Assembly: GCF_003443535.1 (NCBI RefSeq)
Contig: NZ_CP031946.1
Location: forward strand, 3,041,001-3,105,000
Direction: 5' to 3'
Length of the DNA: 64,000 nucleotides
Source of the DNA: Ruegeria sp. AD91A
Lineage (GTDB): Bacteria; Pseudomonadota; Alphaproteobacteria; Rhodobacterales; Rhodobacteraceae
Positions 1 to 10,748 of the stretch are shown here, one piece after another (the stretch's first letter is position 1; every line of letters starts with the position of its first letter). The notes beneath the pieces were generated by a model. That model did no database searches. It worked only from the letters and a program-made list of their open reading frames with translations, and was not told the origin of the DNA. The position numbers were made by a program, and so were the translations under genes.

Positions 1-768
1 GCATATGCCACCCGAGGCGGCAAACGATTGCGCGGGTTTCTGGCTTTGGAAAGTGCCCGACTTCATGATGTCGAAGAGAGTCGTGCGATCTGGCCTGCAA
101 CGGCTATAGAAGCGCTGCACGCTTATTCTTTGGTGCATGACGACCTGCCCTGCATGGATGACGATGACCTGCGCCGCGGTCGTCCCACTGTTCACGTGGA
201 ATGGGATGAAGGGACAGCGGTTCTGGCCGGCGATGCCCTTCACACGCTTGCTTTCGAGCTGTGCATGCATACAGAGGTGGGAGGAGCAGACATTCGTGCA
301 GATCTTGCCCTGACGCTGGCCAGAGCCAGCGGCGCACAAGGGATGGTGCTGGGACAGGCGCTGGACATTGCAGCTGAAACCGCCGCCGAACCGCTGTCGC
401 TGGACGAGATCACGCGTCTTCAGGCCGGCAAGACGGGCGCTCTGATCGAGTGGTCTGCCTGCGTTGGAGCAACTATGGCCCATTCAGACCCGGAACCGTT
501 GCGCCAATATGCCCGGGCACTGGGCCTTGCTTTTCAGATCGCCGATGACATCCTTGATATTGAGGGCGATGCCAAAAAGGCAGGCAAACGTTTGCAAAAG
601 GATACCGAGGCAGGGAAAGCCACCTTTGTTTCACTTTTGGGTCTGCCCGCTGCCAAAGCCCGCGCAGGTGAGCTTGTGGATCAGGCCTGTACAGCTTTGG
701 ATGGGTATGGTCCGAAGGCAGAAACCTTGAAGGAAGCCGCCCGCTTCGTTATTGCCCGGGACAGCTAA
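1..768 (+). CDS. ispA: Polyprenyl (farnesyl-type) diphosphate synthase, 5'-truncated by window
   Basis: Short-chain trans-prenyl synthase that condenses IPP with allylic diphosphates in the cytosol to make C15/C20 isoprenoid precursors. The reading frame is open from base 1, and the first residues include the family GGKRLR motif, so the true start lies just outside the window. The first Asp-rich motif is seen as [11 protein letters not shown] and the second as DDILDIEGD. dxs starts 16 bases after the stop, so the two isoprenoid genes are probably cotranscribed, as in many alphaproteobacteria. The exact product chain length cannot be read from the sequence. Confidence 0.93.
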   Translation, partial: AYATRGGKRLRGFLALESARLHDVEESRAIWPATAIEALHAYSLVHDDLPCMDDDDLRRGRPTVHVEWDEGTAVLAGDALHTLAFELCMHTEVGGADIRADLALTLARASGAQGMVLGQALDIAAETAAEPLSLDEITRLQAGKTGALIEWSACVGATMAHSDPEPLRQYARALGLAFQIADDILDIEGDAKKAGKRLQKDTEAGKATFVSLLGLPAAKARAGELVDQACTALDGYGPKAETLKEAARFVIARDS

Positions 769-784
769 GCCAGGAACGCGCCAC

Positions 785-2713
785 ATGTCTGACCGCCCAA
801 ACACGCCACTGCTGGACCTTGTAAGCCGCCCTGCGGATCTCAAGCAGTTCTCGGACGCGCAACTGCACCAGGTCGCTCAGGAGCTGCGGGCGGAAACGAT
901 CTCGGCTGTTTCCGTCACCGGCGGGCATCTGGGGGCTGGCTTGGGTGTCGTTGAATTGACTACGGCGTTGCACGCTGTGTTTGATACGCCCCGAGACAAG
1001 ATCATCTGGGATGTGGGTCATCAGTGCTATCCGCACAAAATCCTGACCGAGCGACGTGATCGCATCCGAACTCTGCGCATGAAGGATGGCCTCAGCGGCT
1101 TCACCAAGCGCAGCGAGAGCCCCTATGATCCATTTGGCGCGGCGCATTCCAGCACGTCGATCAGCGCTGCCCTGGGTTTTGCTGTCGCACGGGATCTGGG
1201 GGGCGTAACGCCTGAAGGGTTGGGTGACGCAATTGCAGTGATCGGCGATGGCTCGATGTCTGCGGGCATGGCTTTTGAGGCGATGAACAATGCAGGCCAC
1301 CTGAAAAAGCGTCTGATTGTCATTCTGAACGACAACGAGATGAGCATCGCGCCCCCGGTTGGTGCCTTGTCCAGCTATTTGTCGCGTATCTATAGCGAAG
1401 AACCGTTTCACGATCTGAAAGCTGCTGCCAAAGGCGCTGTCTCATTGTTGCCTGAGCCATTCCGAGAAGGCGCCAAGCGCGCCAAGGAGATGCTAAAAGG
1501 CTTGGCGGTGGGCGGCACGCTGTTTGAAGAGCTTGGGTTTTCCTATCTCGGCCCGATAGATGGCCATGACATGGACCAGCTGCTGCCGGTTCTGCGCACT
1601 GTGAAATCGCGGGCAACCGGGCCGATCCTGATCCATGTATTGACGAAAAAAGGCAAGGGCTATGCCCCCGCCGAGCAGTCACGCGACAAAGGTCATGCCA
1701 CGGCAAAGTTTGATGTGGTGACTGGGGAACAGAAGAAGGCGCCCTCAAACGCGCCATCTTATACATCTGTATTTGGCAAGGCACTGGTGGACGAGGCCGC
1801 GCGAGACGACAAGATCGTCGCAGTGACCGCTGCAATGCCGGACGGTACCGGTCTGAACCTGTTCGCTGAACGCTATCCGTCGCGCTGCTTTGATGTGGCG
1901 ATTGCCGAGCAGCACGGCGTGACGTTTTCGGCTGCGCTTGCAGCAGGAGGAATGAAGCCGTTTTGCGCTATGTATTCTACCTTCCTGCAGCGGGGCTATG
2001 ACCAGGTTGTACATGACGTGGCAATTCAGCGCTTGCCCGTACGTTTTGCAATCGACCGGGCAGGGTTGGTCGGGGCCGACGGCGCCACCCACGCAGGGTC
2101 GTTCGACATTGCCTATTTGGCCAATCTTCCAGGTATGGTCGTCATGGCTGCCGCTGATGAGGCCGAGCTGATGCATATGGTGGCAACTGCTTCCGCACAT
2201 GACGAAGGCCCTATCGCCTTCCGCTATCCGCGCGGTGAAGGCGTCGGAGTTGATTTGCCCGAACGTGGAGAGATTCTTGAGATCGGCAAGGGCCGCATTC
2301 TCCAGAATGGCGCGCGGGTGGCTCTGCTTTCCTTTGGTACACGTCTGGCCGAGGTCCAGAAGGCGGCGGAATCCCTTTCAGCCAAGGGCATAACGCCCAC
2401 GATTGCCGACGCTCGTTTTGCCAAACCTCTTGATCGCGACCTTATCCTGGATCTGGCGTCCAGCCACGAAGCTTTGATTACCATCGAAGAAGGGGCTGTT
2501 GGTGGATTCGGCAGCCATGTCGCGCAATTACTGGCGGAAGAAGGTGTATTTGATCTGGGGCTGAAGTACCGCTCGATGGTTTTACCTGATATCTTCATCG
2601 ATCAAGCGAATCCTGCGGACATGTATTCTGTGGCCGGCATGAATGCCGAACATATCGAGGCGAAAGTACTGGACGTTCTGGGCGTCGCCTCGATCGGAGA
2701 GAAACGCGCTTAG
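785..2713 (+). CDS. dxs: 1-deoxy-D-xylulose-5-phosphate synthase
   Basis: First enzyme of the MEP isoprenoid pathway: condenses pyruvate and glyceraldehyde 3-phosphate, using thiamine diphosphate. 642 residues, normal for the family. The N-terminal part carries the ThDP motif [18 protein letters not shown] and the conserved [10 protein letters not shown] segment; the transketolase pyrimidine-binding domain (around [13 protein letters not shown]) and the C-terminal transketolase domain follow. The ATG at 785 is preferred because it follows an AGGAA element by about ten bases and gives the usual N-terminus; a TTG at 752 would overlap ispA. Downstream partner of ispA. Confidence 0.96.
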   Translation: MSDRPNTPLLDLVSRPADLKQFSDAQLHQVAQELRAETISAVSVTGGHLGAGLGVVELTTALHAVFDTPRDKIIWDVGHQCYPHKILTERRDRIRTLRMKDGLSGFTKRSESPYDPFGAAHSSTSISAALGFAVARDLGGVTPEGLGDAIAVIGDGSMSAGMAFEAMNNAGHLKKRLIVILNDNEMSIAPPVGALSSYLSRIYSEEPFHDLKAAAKGAVSLLPEPFREGAKRAKEMLKGLAVGGTLFEELGFSYLGPIDGHDMDQLLPVLRTVKSRATGPILIHVLTKKGKGYAPAEQSRDKGHATAKFDVVTGEQKKAPSNAPSYTSVFGKALVDEAARDDKIVAVTAAMPDGTGLNLFAERYPSRCFDVAIAEQHGVTFSAALAAGGMKPFCAMYSTFLQRGYDQVVHDVAIQRLPVRFAIDRAGLVGADGATHAGSFDIAYLANLPGMVVMAAADEAELMHMVATASAHDEGPIAFRYPRGEGVGVDLPERGEILEIGKGRILQNGARVALLSFGTRLAEVQKAAESLSAKGITPTIADARFAKPLDRDLILDLASSHEALITIEEGAVGGFGSHVAQLLAEEGVFDLGLKYRSMVLPDIFIDQANPADMYSVAGMNAEHIEAKVLDVLGVASIGEKRA

Positions 2714-2774
2714 CGCGCCTGTTAGTGGGGTAGCGGGCGTCTGGAACGCCGACCTCTGTTTGATCAGGTTTTTT

Positions 2775-2850
2775 TGGTGCCGCTGAAGGGACTCGAACCC
2801 CCGACCCCATCATTACGAATGACGTGCTCTACCAGCTGAGCTACAGCGGC
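2775..2850 (-). tRNA. tRNA-Thr (anticodon CGT)
   Basis: Reading the minus strand gives a 76-base cloverleaf: 7-base acceptor GCCGCTG/CAGCGGC, D arm GCTC/GAGC, anticodon stem CGTCA/TGATG around loop TTCGTAA (anticodon CGT, reads ACG), T arm with TTCGAGT, discriminator A, and an encoded CCA at 2775-2777. It is convergent with dxs. Confidence 0.95.
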
Positions 2851-3052
2851 ACCTTAAGCCATACGGATCTGGTTATGACCGGATGCGAAAGGTCGTTTAA
2901 ACTGTCACTCTGCCGTCTGCAAGCCCGGTTGTAATCGGTTTGGTGTCGCCTGGCTCGGCGACCGATCTCAACCTGTGCGCCGTCAGCCTGTAACCAACCT
3001 GTCGAATTGGAATTTTGGTTTGTGAAATTATTGTAACGTCGCGGATTCAAAA

Positions 3053-3091
3053 TTGACTGAATTTCAATAATTCCATATTTCATGAAATATG
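3053..3091 (+). promoter_or_regulatory. Putative ars promoter with operator-like palindrome at the start codon
   Basis: A -35-like TTGACT lies at 3053-3058 and a -10-like TATTTC at 3076-3081, spacing 17. Transcription would then start at or within a few bases of the ATG at 3089, and no Shine-Dalgarno sequence is visible, so the mRNA may be leaderless. The perfect 16-base palindrome ATATTTCATGAAATAT at 3075-3090 overlaps the -10 and the start codon and is a good candidate ArsR operator. Inferred from sequence only. Confidence 0.5.
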
Positions 3092-3922
3092 ACAAAAGAG
3101 ATAATCGATCAACTTGCCATCCTTGGCCACTCGCAGCGTATCACCGTGTTTCGCATGTTGATGCGACGGTTTCCTGACAGGGTTCCCGCGGGCGAGCTGG
3201 CGACAGAGCTGGGTGTCAAACCCAGCACCATGTCGAACTACCTCAATGCGCTGCTACGGTCGGGGCTTGTAAAGCAGGAACGATCCGGGACGTCTCTGCT
3301 CTATTCGATTGAAATGAAGAACGTGCAGCAAATGCTCGATTTCCTGATTGTGGACTGCTGCCGCGGCCGACCTGATCTTTGTTTACCTTCAACCATGGGA
3401 AGTGAGACTATGACTGACCGGAAGTTCAATGTGCTGTTCATTTGTGTCGGCAACTCTGCCCGCTCTATTTTTGCCGAATCCCTGCTGAGCGAGATCGGCG
3501 GAGATCGGTTCAACGCGTATTCAGCCGGGACACAACCAAGTTCGGATCTAAACCCCTTTGCGGTGCAGGTTTTACGCGACAAAGGGCACGATACCTCGAT
3601 CCTGCGGTCAAAGAATCTGTCCGAGTTTTCGGCACCGGACGCGCCTGCCATGGATTTTGTCTTCACCGTCTGCAACCAGGCGGCCAACGAGGAATGTCCG
3701 GCATGGGAAAGCCAACCGATAAGTGGCCACTGGGGTATGGAAGATCCGGTCAAGGCCGATGGCACCGACGCCGAGAAAAGCCTGGCCTTTCAAAACGCCT
3801 ATGGCGCACTGAAGCGACGGATTCAGGCCTTTACAACGTTGCCGGTCGAAAGCCTTGACCGGATCGCCTTGCAATCCGCCATTGATGAAATCGGGCTCGC
3901 TTCACTCGAGGAAACGAAATGA
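3089..3922 (+). CDS. ArsR repressor fused to low-molecular-weight-phosphatase-type arsenate reductase
   Basis: Two-domain protein of 277 residues. Residues 1-95 form an ArsR/SmtB winged helix with C90, C91 and C98 at its end, possible arsenite ligands. Residues about 110-277 form an LMW-phosphatase-like ArsC with the nucleophile loop CVGNSAR (C119 to R125). The family reduces arsenate to arsenite, and ArsR domains repress the operon until arsenite binds. An ATG at 3410 starts the ArsC domain alone, so a shorter product is possible. The stop overlaps the next start as ATGA. Domain identity is clear; metal ligands are inference. Confidence 0.93.
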   Translation: MTKEIIDQLAILGHSQRITVFRMLMRRFPDRVPAGELATELGVKPSTMSNYLNALLRSGLVKQERSGTSLLYSIEMKNVQQMLDFLIVDCCRGRPDLCLPSTMGSETMTDRKFNVLFICVGNSARSIFAESLLSEIGGDRFNAYSAGTQPSSDLNPFAVQVLRDKGHDTSILRSKNLSEFSAPDAPAMDFVFTVCNQAANEECPAWESQPISGHWGMEDPVKADGTDAEKSLAFQNAYGALKRRIQAFTTLPVESLDRIALQSAIDEIGLASLEETK

Positions 3923-4917
3923 CAACCTACGCACTGAACGGCCTCGGCCGGATGGGAAAACTGGCCCTGAAACCTCTGCTTGAACGAGGCGCAAAGATAG
4001 CCTGGATCAACAATGCCGTCGGTGATCCCGAGATGCATGCGCATCTGCTGGAATTCGACACGGTGCACGGGCGCTGGGACGCAGAATTTGCCCATGATGC
4101 CGACAGCATCTCGGTTAACGGAACCCGCCTGCCTTTTAATGGCACCAAAGACCTGAGCGCGTTGCCGCTGGACGGTGTTGACGTGGTGATCGACTGCACC
4201 GGCGTGTTCAAGACCGAGGCGAAGCTGGCAACGTATTTTGACGCTGGGGTGAAGAAGGTTGTTGTCTCTGCTCCGGTCAAGGATGGTCCGACAGCCAATA
4301 TCGTCATGGGTGTAAATGACGGAACCTACGACCCCGCGGCGCATAGGATCGTTACGGCGGCCTCGTGCACGACAAACTGTCTTGCGCCTGTCGTAAAGGT
4401 CATTCACGAAAACCTGGGCATCCGCCATGGATCGATGACGACGATTCACGACGTAACCAACACGCAAACCATTGTGGACCGGCCTGCCAAGGATCTTAGG
4501 CGCGCACGCTCGGCCCTGAACTCTTTGATCCCGACGACGACAGGCTCGGCCACGGCCATCACTCTGATCTATCCGGAACTCAAAGGTCGTTTGAACGGCC
4601 ACGCGGTTCGGGTGCCGTTGCTGAACGCCTCGCTGACCGATTGCGTATTCGAGGTTGAACGCGAAACCACGGTTGAAGAGGTCAACGCCTTCTTCAAAGC
4701 CGCAGCCGAGGGTGAACTGAAGGGCATTTTGGGATATGAGACGCGCCCGCTGGTGTCCACCGATTATACCAATGACGAACGCTCTTCGATCGTCGATGCA
4801 CCATCGACCATGGTTGTGAACGGGACGCAGGTGAAAATCTACGCGTGGTACGACAACGAGATGGGTTATGCGCACCGGCTGGTGGATGTCGCGCTGATGG
4901 TCGGGGCATCGTTGTGA
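3919..4917 (+). CDS. ArsJ-associated glyceraldehyde-3-phosphate dehydrogenase
   Basis: GAPDH-family enzyme of 332 residues. It has the N-terminal Rossmann glycine motif NGLGRMGK in place of the usual NGFGRIG, the catalytic SCTTNC around residue 150, and the C-terminal [11 protein letters not shown] motif. In ars operons this variant is known to use arsenate in place of phosphate and make 1-arseno-3-phosphoglycerate, which ArsJ exports. The gene shares 4-base overlaps with both neighbours (ATGA at 3919, GTGA at 4914), which supports this resistance role over a glycolytic one. Confidence 0.92.
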   Translation: MTTYALNGLGRMGKLALKPLLERGAKIAWINNAVGDPEMHAHLLEFDTVHGRWDAEFAHDADSISVNGTRLPFNGTKDLSALPLDGVDVVIDCTGVFKTEAKLATYFDAGVKKVVVSAPVKDGPTANIVMGVNDGTYDPAAHRIVTAASCTTNCLAPVVKVIHENLGIRHGSMTTIHDVTNTQTIVDRPAKDLRRARSALNSLIPTTTGSATAITLIYPELKGRLNGHAVRVPLLNASLTDCVFEVERETTVEEVNAFFKAAAEGELKGILGYETRPLVSTDYTNDERSSIVDAPSTMVVNGTQVKIYAWYDNEMGYAHRLVDVALMVGASL

Positions 4918-6179
4918 CGCATCGGCCCGAAGGACTGTCGGCCTATATCGCGGTCACGGCTGCCTATTGGGCCTTCATGCTGACCGACGGGGCGCTCAGG
5001 ATGTTGGTGCTGTTGCACTTTCACACCCTGGGCTTCTCGCCGGTGCAGCTTGCCTATCTGTTTGTGCTCTATGAAATCGCCGGGATTGTCACCAACCTGT
5101 CCGCCGGTTGGATCGCCGCACGGTTCGGGCTGACCTCGACCCTCTATTCTGGGCTGGGGTTGCAGATCGTCACGTTGCTCGCCATGACGCAGCTAGACCC
5201 GAACTGGACCGTCGCAGCTTCGGTCACATTTGTCATGATTGTGCAAGGGGCCAGCGGAGTGGCCAAGGATCTGGCCAAGATGTCTTCGAAATCGGCGGTC
5301 AAGTTGCTGGCTCCATCCGAAGGAGGCGAGTTGTTTCGATGGGTTGCGATTCTGACAGGTTCCAAAAACGCCGTAAAAGGGCTGGGATTCCTGTTGGGGG
5401 CCGCCATGCTTGCAACGCTGGGCTTCATACCGGCAGTGCTTGCCATGGCCGCCGTTCTGGCGGTGATCCTGGTCGCATTGAAGCTGTTCATGCCTGCGGG
5501 CCTGCCGAAGGGGCGCAAGGATACCAAGTTCTCTGAGGTTTTTTCAAAATCCGCAAATGTGAACTGGTTGTCTGCAGCACGTGTCTTCTTGTTCGGCGCG
5601 CGGGATGTCTGGTTCGTGGTCGGCATCCCGATCTATTTCTATGCTGTTCTTTCAGATGGCACAGAAGAGGGTAATCGGGTCGCGTTCTTCGTGATCGGAA
5701 CATTCATGGCGGTATGGATCATCCTCTATGGAGCCGTGCAAGCCAACGCGCCAAGGATTCTTCGTGCGTCAGATCGAACCGAAGGTGATCTGATCCGCGC
5801 TGCACGCAGCTGGGCGGCGATCCTGTTCTGTGTTCCTGCGGCTCTAACACTGGGTATGTTGATTTCGGATGGTCCCGAGACCTGGCTGACCCTGACACTC
5901 ATCGCAGGCTTGCTGATCTTCGGTGTGATCTTCGGGGTCAACTCATCGCTGCATTCCTATTTGATTCTTGCCTTCACCCGGTCCGAGCGTGTGACGATGG
6001 ATGTCGGCTTTTACTACATGGCCAATGCGACAGGGCGGTTGGCCGGCACCGTTTTGTCTGGCCTGACCTATCAGGTCGGGGGGCTGCCCCTGGTGCTGGG
6101 CACGGCGGCCGTGATGGTTGGCCTCGCTGCTCTGACGTCCGGCAAACTTACGGATCAAACTTCTGAGGCGCTATTATGA
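4914..6179 (+). CDS. arsJ: ArsJ, organoarsenical (1-arseno-3-phosphoglycerate) efflux MFS transporter
   Basis: Inner-membrane major-facilitator protein of 421 residues with about twelve hydrophobic segments. The N-terminal region ([20 protein letters not shown]) and the segment [16 protein letters not shown] are typical of ArsJ. It expels the unstable arsenylated phosphoglycerate made by the preceding GAPDH. The GTG at 4914 is chosen because it overlaps the GAPDH stop as GTGA, like the other junctions of this operon; an upstream in-frame ATG at 4845 would add residues unlike the family. Confidence 0.92.
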   Translation: MTHRPEGLSAYIAVTAAYWAFMLTDGALRMLVLLHFHTLGFSPVQLAYLFVLYEIAGIVTNLSAGWIAARFGLTSTLYSGLGLQIVTLLAMTQLDPNWTVAASVTFVMIVQGASGVAKDLAKMSSKSAVKLLAPSEGGELFRWVAILTGSKNAVKGLGFLLGAAMLATLGFIPAVLAMAAVLAVILVALKLFMPAGLPKGRKDTKFSEVFSKSANVNWLSAARVFLFGARDVWFVVGIPIYFYAVLSDGTEEGNRVAFFVIGTFMAVWIILYGAVQANAPRILRASDRTEGDLIRAARSWAAILFCVPAALTLGMLISDGPETWLTLTLIAGLLIFGVIFGVNSSLHSYLILAFTRSERVTMDVGFYYMANATGRLAGTVLSGLTYQVGGLPLVLGTAAVMVGLAALTSGKLTDQTSEALL

Positions 6180-7198
6180 GCATTTTTGAACGGTATCTCA
6201 CGATCTGGGTTGCGCTTGCGATGATCGGTGGCGTCCTGATCGGACTGGCCGCGCCGGGTCTGGTGCAGCTGGTGGCAAAAGCCGAGATTGCCAGTGTCAA
6301 CCTGGTCGTGGCGGTGCTGATCTGGGCAATGGTTTACCCGATGATGGTCAACGTCGATTTCGGCGCAGTCGCCGGGGTTGCCCGCCAGCCGCGTGGTCTG
6401 ATTGTGACCCTGGTGGTGAACTGGCTGATAAAACCTTTCACCATGGCACTGCTGGCCGTTGTGTTTTTTGACTATGTCTTCGCGCCCTGGATCGCGCCCG
6501 AAGATGCTGCGCAATACACTGCCGGTCTGATCCTGCTGGGTGCAGCCCCTTGCACCGCCATGGTGTTTGTGTGGTCGCAACTGACCAAAGGCGACGCGAC
6601 CTACACGCTGGTTCAGGTCTCGGTCAATGATCTGATCATGGTCGTGGCTTTTGCGCCGATCGTGGCCTTTTTGCTGGGGGTCACTGACATCGAAGTGCCG
6701 TGGCAGACTTTGGTTTTGGCCACAGTCCTTTATGTGGTGCTGCCGCTTATCGCAGGGTTGATCACTCGCCAAAAACTAGGCTCTAAAACCGCTATAGAAG
6801 CCTTTTCGGCGCGGGTGAAACCGTGGTCCGTCATGGGATTGATTGCAACTGTAGTTATCCTGTTCGGCCTGCAAGGTCAGACCATTCTGGCGAAACCTGC
6901 GGTCATCGTTCTGATCGCCGTTCCCATTCTGATCCAAAGCTACGGTATTTTTGCCATTGCCTATGGCGCCGCTTATGCGCTGAAGGTTCCCCACCGGATC
7001 GCAGCGCCATGTGCCATGATCGGGACATCGAACTTCTTCGAACTGGCCGTTGCCGTTGCAATCAGCTTGTTCGGCCTTCATTCCGGCGCTGCACTGGCGA
7101 CGGTTGTGGGTGTCCTTGTCGAAGTGCCGGTGATGCTGTCGCTTGTGGCATTCGCCAACCGAACCCGCCAGCGTTTTCCGGAACCTGCGACACGATAG
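6176..7198 (+). CDS. ACR3-family arsenite efflux permease
   Basis: Arsenite/H+ antiporter of the BASS superfamily, 340 residues with about ten transmembrane helices. The family's essential cysteine is visible in [15 protein letters not shown] (C126), and the segment [13 protein letters not shown] is characteristic. It pumps out arsenite formed by the ArsC domain of the first gene. It overlaps arsJ by ATGA at 6176. With ArsJ the operon has two export routes: arsenite by ACR3 and arsenylated 3-phosphoglycerate by ArsJ. Confidence 0.94.
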   Translation: MSIFERYLTIWVALAMIGGVLIGLAAPGLVQLVAKAEIASVNLVVAVLIWAMVYPMMVNVDFGAVAGVARQPRGLIVTLVVNWLIKPFTMALLAVVFFDYVFAPWIAPEDAAQYTAGLILLGAAPCTAMVFVWSQLTKGDATYTLVQVSVNDLIMVVAFAPIVAFLLGVTDIEVPWQTLVLATVLYVVLPLIAGLITRQKLGSKTAIEAFSARVKPWSVMGLIATVVILFGLQGQTILAKPAVIVLIAVPILIQSYGIFAIAYGAAYALKVPHRIAAPCAMIGTSNFFELAVAVAISLFGLHSGAALATVVGVLVEVPVMLSLVAFANRTRQRFPEPATR

Positions 7199-7229
7199 GA
7201 TTGGTCAACGCAGCAGAACGACTGTCATA

Positions 7230-7252
7230 TCTGGCGGCTGGGCGCCGCCAGA
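7230..7252. terminator. Hairpin between convergent arsenite pump gene and cobO
   Basis: Perfect 9-base stem TCTGGCGGC / GCCGCCAGA with a 5-base loop, located between two converging genes. No strong T run follows on either strand, so it may be a weak bidirectional terminator. Confidence 0.5.
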
Positions 7253-7270
7253 GTCCCGTCTCACGCTGCT

Positions 7271-7870
7271 TCAGAAATCCACGCCACGCTGGGCTTTGAT
7301 ACCGGCCTGGAACGGATGTTTTTCCTCGGTCATTTCAGTAACCAGATCGGCATAGTCACGCAGCGCTTGCGGTGCATCACGTCCGGTCAGGAATACGCTG
7401 GTCTTGTCCGAGCGCGCGTTCAAACCCTCGATGACCTGTTCGACCGTCAGGTATTCGTAACGCAAGGCGATGTTGATCTCGTCCAGTACAACCAGATCGT
7501 ATTCGCCACTGGACATCAGGGCACATGCCTTGTCGAAGGCTGCATTGGCAGCAGCTATGTCACGCTCACGATCCTGCGTGTCCCAGGTAAAACCTTCGCC
7601 CATCGTATGCCATGTCACCAGATCGCGCTCTTCGAAGAAACGGCGCTCGCCGGTTTTCCACTTGCCCTTGATGAACTGCACCACACCAACCTTCTGGCCC
7701 CAGCCCAAGGCGCGAATGACCACGCCGAACGCGGCCGAGGACTTGCCTTTGCCTTTGCCGGTATTGATCAGGACCAGACCACGGCTTGGATCCACGGCCT
7801 CGGACACTTTCTTGCGGTGCTGGGCCTGCACCTTCTGCATCTTTTCCTTGTGATCCTGCGCGTTGCTCAT
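7271..7870 (-). CDS. cobO: Cob(I)yrinic acid a,c-diamide adenosyltransferase
   Basis: Transfers the adenosyl group of ATP to the cobalt of cobyrinic acid a,c-diamide or cobinamide in cobalamin synthesis and salvage. 199 residues, the usual length. The P-loop NTGKGKGKSSAAFG is near residue 37, followed by GVVQFIKGKWKTGE and the family segment VVLDEINIALRYEYL. An Arg/Lys-rich N-terminal extension precedes the P-loop, as in alphaproteobacterial CobO. No other cobalamin gene lies beside it here. Confidence 0.95.
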   Translation of the reverse strand: MSNAQDHKEKMQKVQAQHRKKVSEAVDPSRGLVLINTGKGKGKSSAAFGVVIRALGWGQKVGVVQFIKGKWKTGERRFFEERDLVTWHTMGEGFTWDTQDRERDIAAANAAFDKACALMSSGEYDLVVLDEINIALRYEYLTVEQVIEGLNARSDKTSVFLTGRDAPQALRDYADLVTEMTEEKHPFQAGIKAQRGVDF

Positions 7871-7926
7871 TTGGGAACCTCTTTGACTGTTCGGCCCAAC
7901 CTAGGGGAAGATTACAAAAGGTAAAG

Positions 7927-8862
7927 TCACGCTTTGGGGTCAGTAACCGACCGGGCTTTGCCACGCTCCAGCCCCAACTGGTGTTCGCGCCAGATGACAA
8001 CAACATTGCCTGCGATCACCAGTGCGGCCCCGATCAAGATTGCAAGCGTTGGCAGTTCGTCGAACCAGACATAGCCGATCACAATCGCAAAAAGCATGGT
8101 TGCATAGTCATAAGGTGCCAGCATCGAGGCCTGACCAAACCGATAGGAGGAAGTGACCAAAATCTGCGCGACGCCGCCGATCAGGCCCATCATGACCATG
8201 ATCAGAGCCTGATTCCACGTTGGCATTGACCACCCCCAGAATGCTGTCAGGGCAGACAAAAGCGTCGCGGTCATCGAGAAATAGAACACGATGGCCGCAG
8301 GGTGATCGACCTTGACCAATTGCCGGATATGGATTTGAACGAAAGCACGGGCAAGGGTAGCACCCAGCACACATAAGGCGCCGATAGTGGCGGCGACCTC
8401 CATCTCGGTTGTGCCGAGGCGCGGCCAAGTCATTATCAGGACCCCCAGCAAACCCAGCACCACTGCACCGATGCGGATAAGCCGAATGCGTTCACCCAGC
8501 ATCACGGCGGCCAGAATCAGGGTGAAGATCGGCGTCGCATACCCGATTGCAGTGACTTCGGGCAGCGGCAGCAGGCTGAGGCCGGTAAAGGTAAGGCCCA
8601 TGGCGCTGGTCCCCAGAACGCCACGCCAGAAATGGCCCATGGGTTTCTTGACCACGAAACCCTTGGACAATTCCCCACGCGCAATGAGCCAGAGAATAAT
8701 GACAGGTATCGCGAACAAGGACCGAAAGAACACCAATTGGCCCGGTGGGAACTCATCCGACAGTGCTTTGACCAGCGCGGACATCGATGTGAACAGGAAC
8801 AAGGCGCCAAGTTTCAGCGTTACTGCAAGCAGAGGTCGATGCGATGTTAAGGGTTTTGTCAT
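7927..8862 (-). CDS. EamA/DMT-family transporter
   Basis: Inner-membrane protein of about 311 residues made of two EamA repeats of five helices, with the familiar FFRSLFAIPVI segment early in the first repeat. The family exports or imports small metabolites; the substrate cannot be told. The ATG at 8862 is chosen over a TTG at 8898, because the latter adds a charged N-terminus that does not fit a membrane protein. It lies 45 bases downstream of the HD-domain gene on the same strand and may be cotranscribed with aroC. Confidence 0.88.
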   Translation of the reverse strand: MTKPLTSHRPLLAVTLKLGALFLFTSMSALVKALSDEFPPGQLVFFRSLFAIPVIILWLIARGELSKGFVVKKPMGHFWRGVLGTSAMGLTFTGLSLLPLPEVTAIGYATPIFTLILAAVMLGERIRLIRIGAVVLGLLGVLIMTWPRLGTTEMEVAATIGALCVLGATLARAFVQIHIRQLVKVDHPAAIVFYFSMTATLLSALTAFWGWSMPTWNQALIMVMMGLIGGVAQILVTSSYRFGQASMLAPYDYATMLFAIVIGYVWFDELPTLAILIGAALVIAGNVVVIWREHQLGLERGKARSVTDPKA

Positions 8863-8907
8863 CGGCGCGAACCTGCGCCTTTGACAGGCAAAGATCAACG
8901 GGTGGGT

Positions 8908-9570
8908 TTAGCAATTCACCCAGGATTGAGGCAAGGAGCAGCCGATCTCCTCGGCGAAGTCTTCTAGAAAGCGGATCATGCGCGCGGTGCGTTGCTCGGC
9001 AATCAGTCGGCCGGTTTCGGTTAGCATGTCACTCGGCAGCCGCAGCAGTTTAACCTTCCAATGGTCGAGCGAGAAATGAAGGTCGTCCAGAGGTCGGTTT
9101 TGGGCAAAAGGATCTGCCGGGTCATAAAGAGTGCGCCCCAAAGCACCGGAAACGGAAAAGTTGCGGGCGATGCCGATGGCGCCCAAAGCGTCAAGCCGAT
9201 CCGCATCGCGCAGAATGCGCGCCTCGATCGTTTCAGGGGGGATATTGGCCGAAAAGCTATGGGCTTCGATCGCGTGCCGGATAGCGCGGACCTGAGCCGT
9301 ATTAAACCCGATTTCCCCAAGAATAGGCTCTGATTCCATCGCGGACCTGCGCGAGGCAAGATGCCGGTTGGGATCGTCCTTGGGCAGATTTACAAGATCG
9401 TGCAGATAACTTGCGGCCAGCAGCACGGACATATCGGCTTGATCATTCGCGATGGCTTGGGCGTTGGTCCAAACACGATCCAGATGGGCCAGATCATGGG
9501 CGGGATCAGTTTCCATGCGGTGTGCGACCACAGCACGCAGACCTGCGCGCAGATCAGCCGATCCGTCCAC
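8908..9570 (-). CDS. HD-domain phosphohydrolase
   Basis: Soluble metal-dependent hydrolase of 220 residues. The H...HD...D pattern is visible: [10 protein letters not shown] near residue 25, YLHDL near residue 55, and [10 protein letters not shown] near residue 120. Such single-domain HD proteins, resembling YedJ/PF01966, hydrolyse phosphate esters or nucleotides; the substrate is unknown. The start lies inside the end of aroC (17-base overlap), which indicates translational coupling. Confidence 0.88.
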   Translation of the reverse strand: MDGSADLRAGLRAVVAHRMETDPAHDLAHLDRVWTNAQAIANDQADMSVLLAASYLHDLVNLPKDDPNRHLASRRSAMESEPILGEIGFNTAQVRAIRHAIEAHSFSANIPPETIEARILRDADRLDALGAIGIARNFSVSGALGRTLYDPADPFAQNRPLDDLHFSLDHWKVKLLRLPSDMLTETGRLIAEQRTARMIRFLEDFAEEIGCSLPQSWVNC

Positions 9571-10654
9571 GGTTCTCTCCGATCTGGCCGCGATGCAGCA
9601 GAAGGTGGTCGAGGATCACGCACGCCATCATTGCCTCACCCACTGGAACGGCGCGGATACCGACGCAGGGGTCATGGCGACCTTTGGTGATGATCTCGGT
9701 TTCTTCGCCGGATTTGGTGATCGTCTTGCGGGTGGTGAGGATCGATGATGTTGGCTTGACAGCAAACCGCACGACAACGTCCTGCCCGGTCGAGATTCCG
9801 CCCAGAATGCCTCCGGCATGGTTCGAGCTGTATTGCGGGCCATTCTGACCCATGAAGATTTCGTCGGCGTTGGCCTCGCCCGTCAGTTCAGCGGCGGCCA
9901 TGCCCTCGCCGATCTCGACACCTTTGACGGCATTGATCGACATCATCGCTGCGGCCAGATCAGTGTCTAGCTTAGCATAAACCGGCGCTCCGATCCCGGC
10001 GGGGACACCGCGAGCAACGACTTCGACCACGGCCCCGACCGAGTTGCCGGACTTGCGCAGATCATCCAGGTACGCGGCCCAGTCTTCTGCGGCGGATGCA
10101 TCAGGTGTCCAGAACGGGTTCTGTTCGATCTGGGACCAGTCGAAGTTGGCGCGGTCGATCTTATGCGGCCCGATCTGGGTCATGTATCCGGTGATCTGCA
10201 CGTTGGGCGCGATTTGCTTGATCGCTTCGCGCGCCAGTCCACCTGCTGCAACACGTGATGCTGTTTCCCGTGCCGAGCTGCGCCCTCCGCCGCGATAATC
10301 CCGGATGCCGTATTTCTGCCAATAGGTGATATCGGCATGGCCCGGGCGGAACTTGTCCATGATATCGCCGTAGTCTTTCGAGCGCTGATCGGTGTTCTCG
10401 ATCATCAACTGCACCGGTGTGCCGGTGGTTTGCCTTTCGAACACGCCGGACAGGATTTTCACCTGATCGGGTTCGCGCCGCTGGGTGGTGAACTTGTTCT
10501 GCCCCGGTTTGCGCTTGTCCAGCCAGTGCTGGATCATGCCCTCGTCGATCGTGACACCCGGCGGGCAGCCATCGACGGTGGCACCCAAAGCGGGTCCATG
10601 GCTTTCACCCCAAGTGGTGACACGGAAGAGATGGCCAAAACTGTTCATCGACAT
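9554..10654 (-). CDS. aroC: Chorismate synthase
   Basis: Last step of the shikimate pathway: converts EPSP to chorismate using reduced FMN. 366 residues, full length. The three family signatures are visible: the N-terminal [14 protein letters not shown], the segment [19 protein letters not shown], and the C-terminal segment around [16 protein letters not shown]. First gene of a probable three-gene unit with the HD hydrolase and the DMT transporter. Its FMN cofactor need fits loosely with the neighbouring FMN-regulated ribH, but no shared control is visible. Confidence 0.97.
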   Translation of the reverse strand: MSMNSFGHLFRVTTWGESHGPALGATVDGCPPGVTIDEGMIQHWLDKRKPGQNKFTTQRREPDQVKILSGVFERQTTGTPVQLMIENTDQRSKDYGDIMDKFRPGHADITYWQKYGIRDYRGGGRSSARETASRVAAGGLAREAIKQIAPNVQITGYMTQIGPHKIDRANFDWSQIEQNPFWTPDASAAEDWAAYLDDLRKSGNSVGAVVEVVARGVPAGIGAPVYAKLDTDLAAAMMSINAVKGVEIGEGMAAAELTGEANADEIFMGQNGPQYSSNHAGGILGGISTGQDVVVRFAVKPTSSILTTRKTITKSGEETEIITKGRHDPCVGIRAVPVGEAMMACVILDHLLLHRGQIGENRGRIG

Positions 10655-10748
10655 GGGGCGTGCTCCTTTGAGCGTCGTGATTAGCGGGCAAGGCCCTTGG
10701 CCTCAAGCGGATTTGCGGTTGGGGCGTGTTTACCCCAACCTTACGAGC

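Noticed and set aside
3823..4875. 350-codon minus-strand frame opposite the GAPDH gene
   Set aside because: Shadow of a real coding strand; unlike any family I know and with wrong composition.
7927..8898. TTG start at 8898 for the DMT transporter
   Set aside because: Adds a charged N-terminus; ATG 8862 places the first helix normally.
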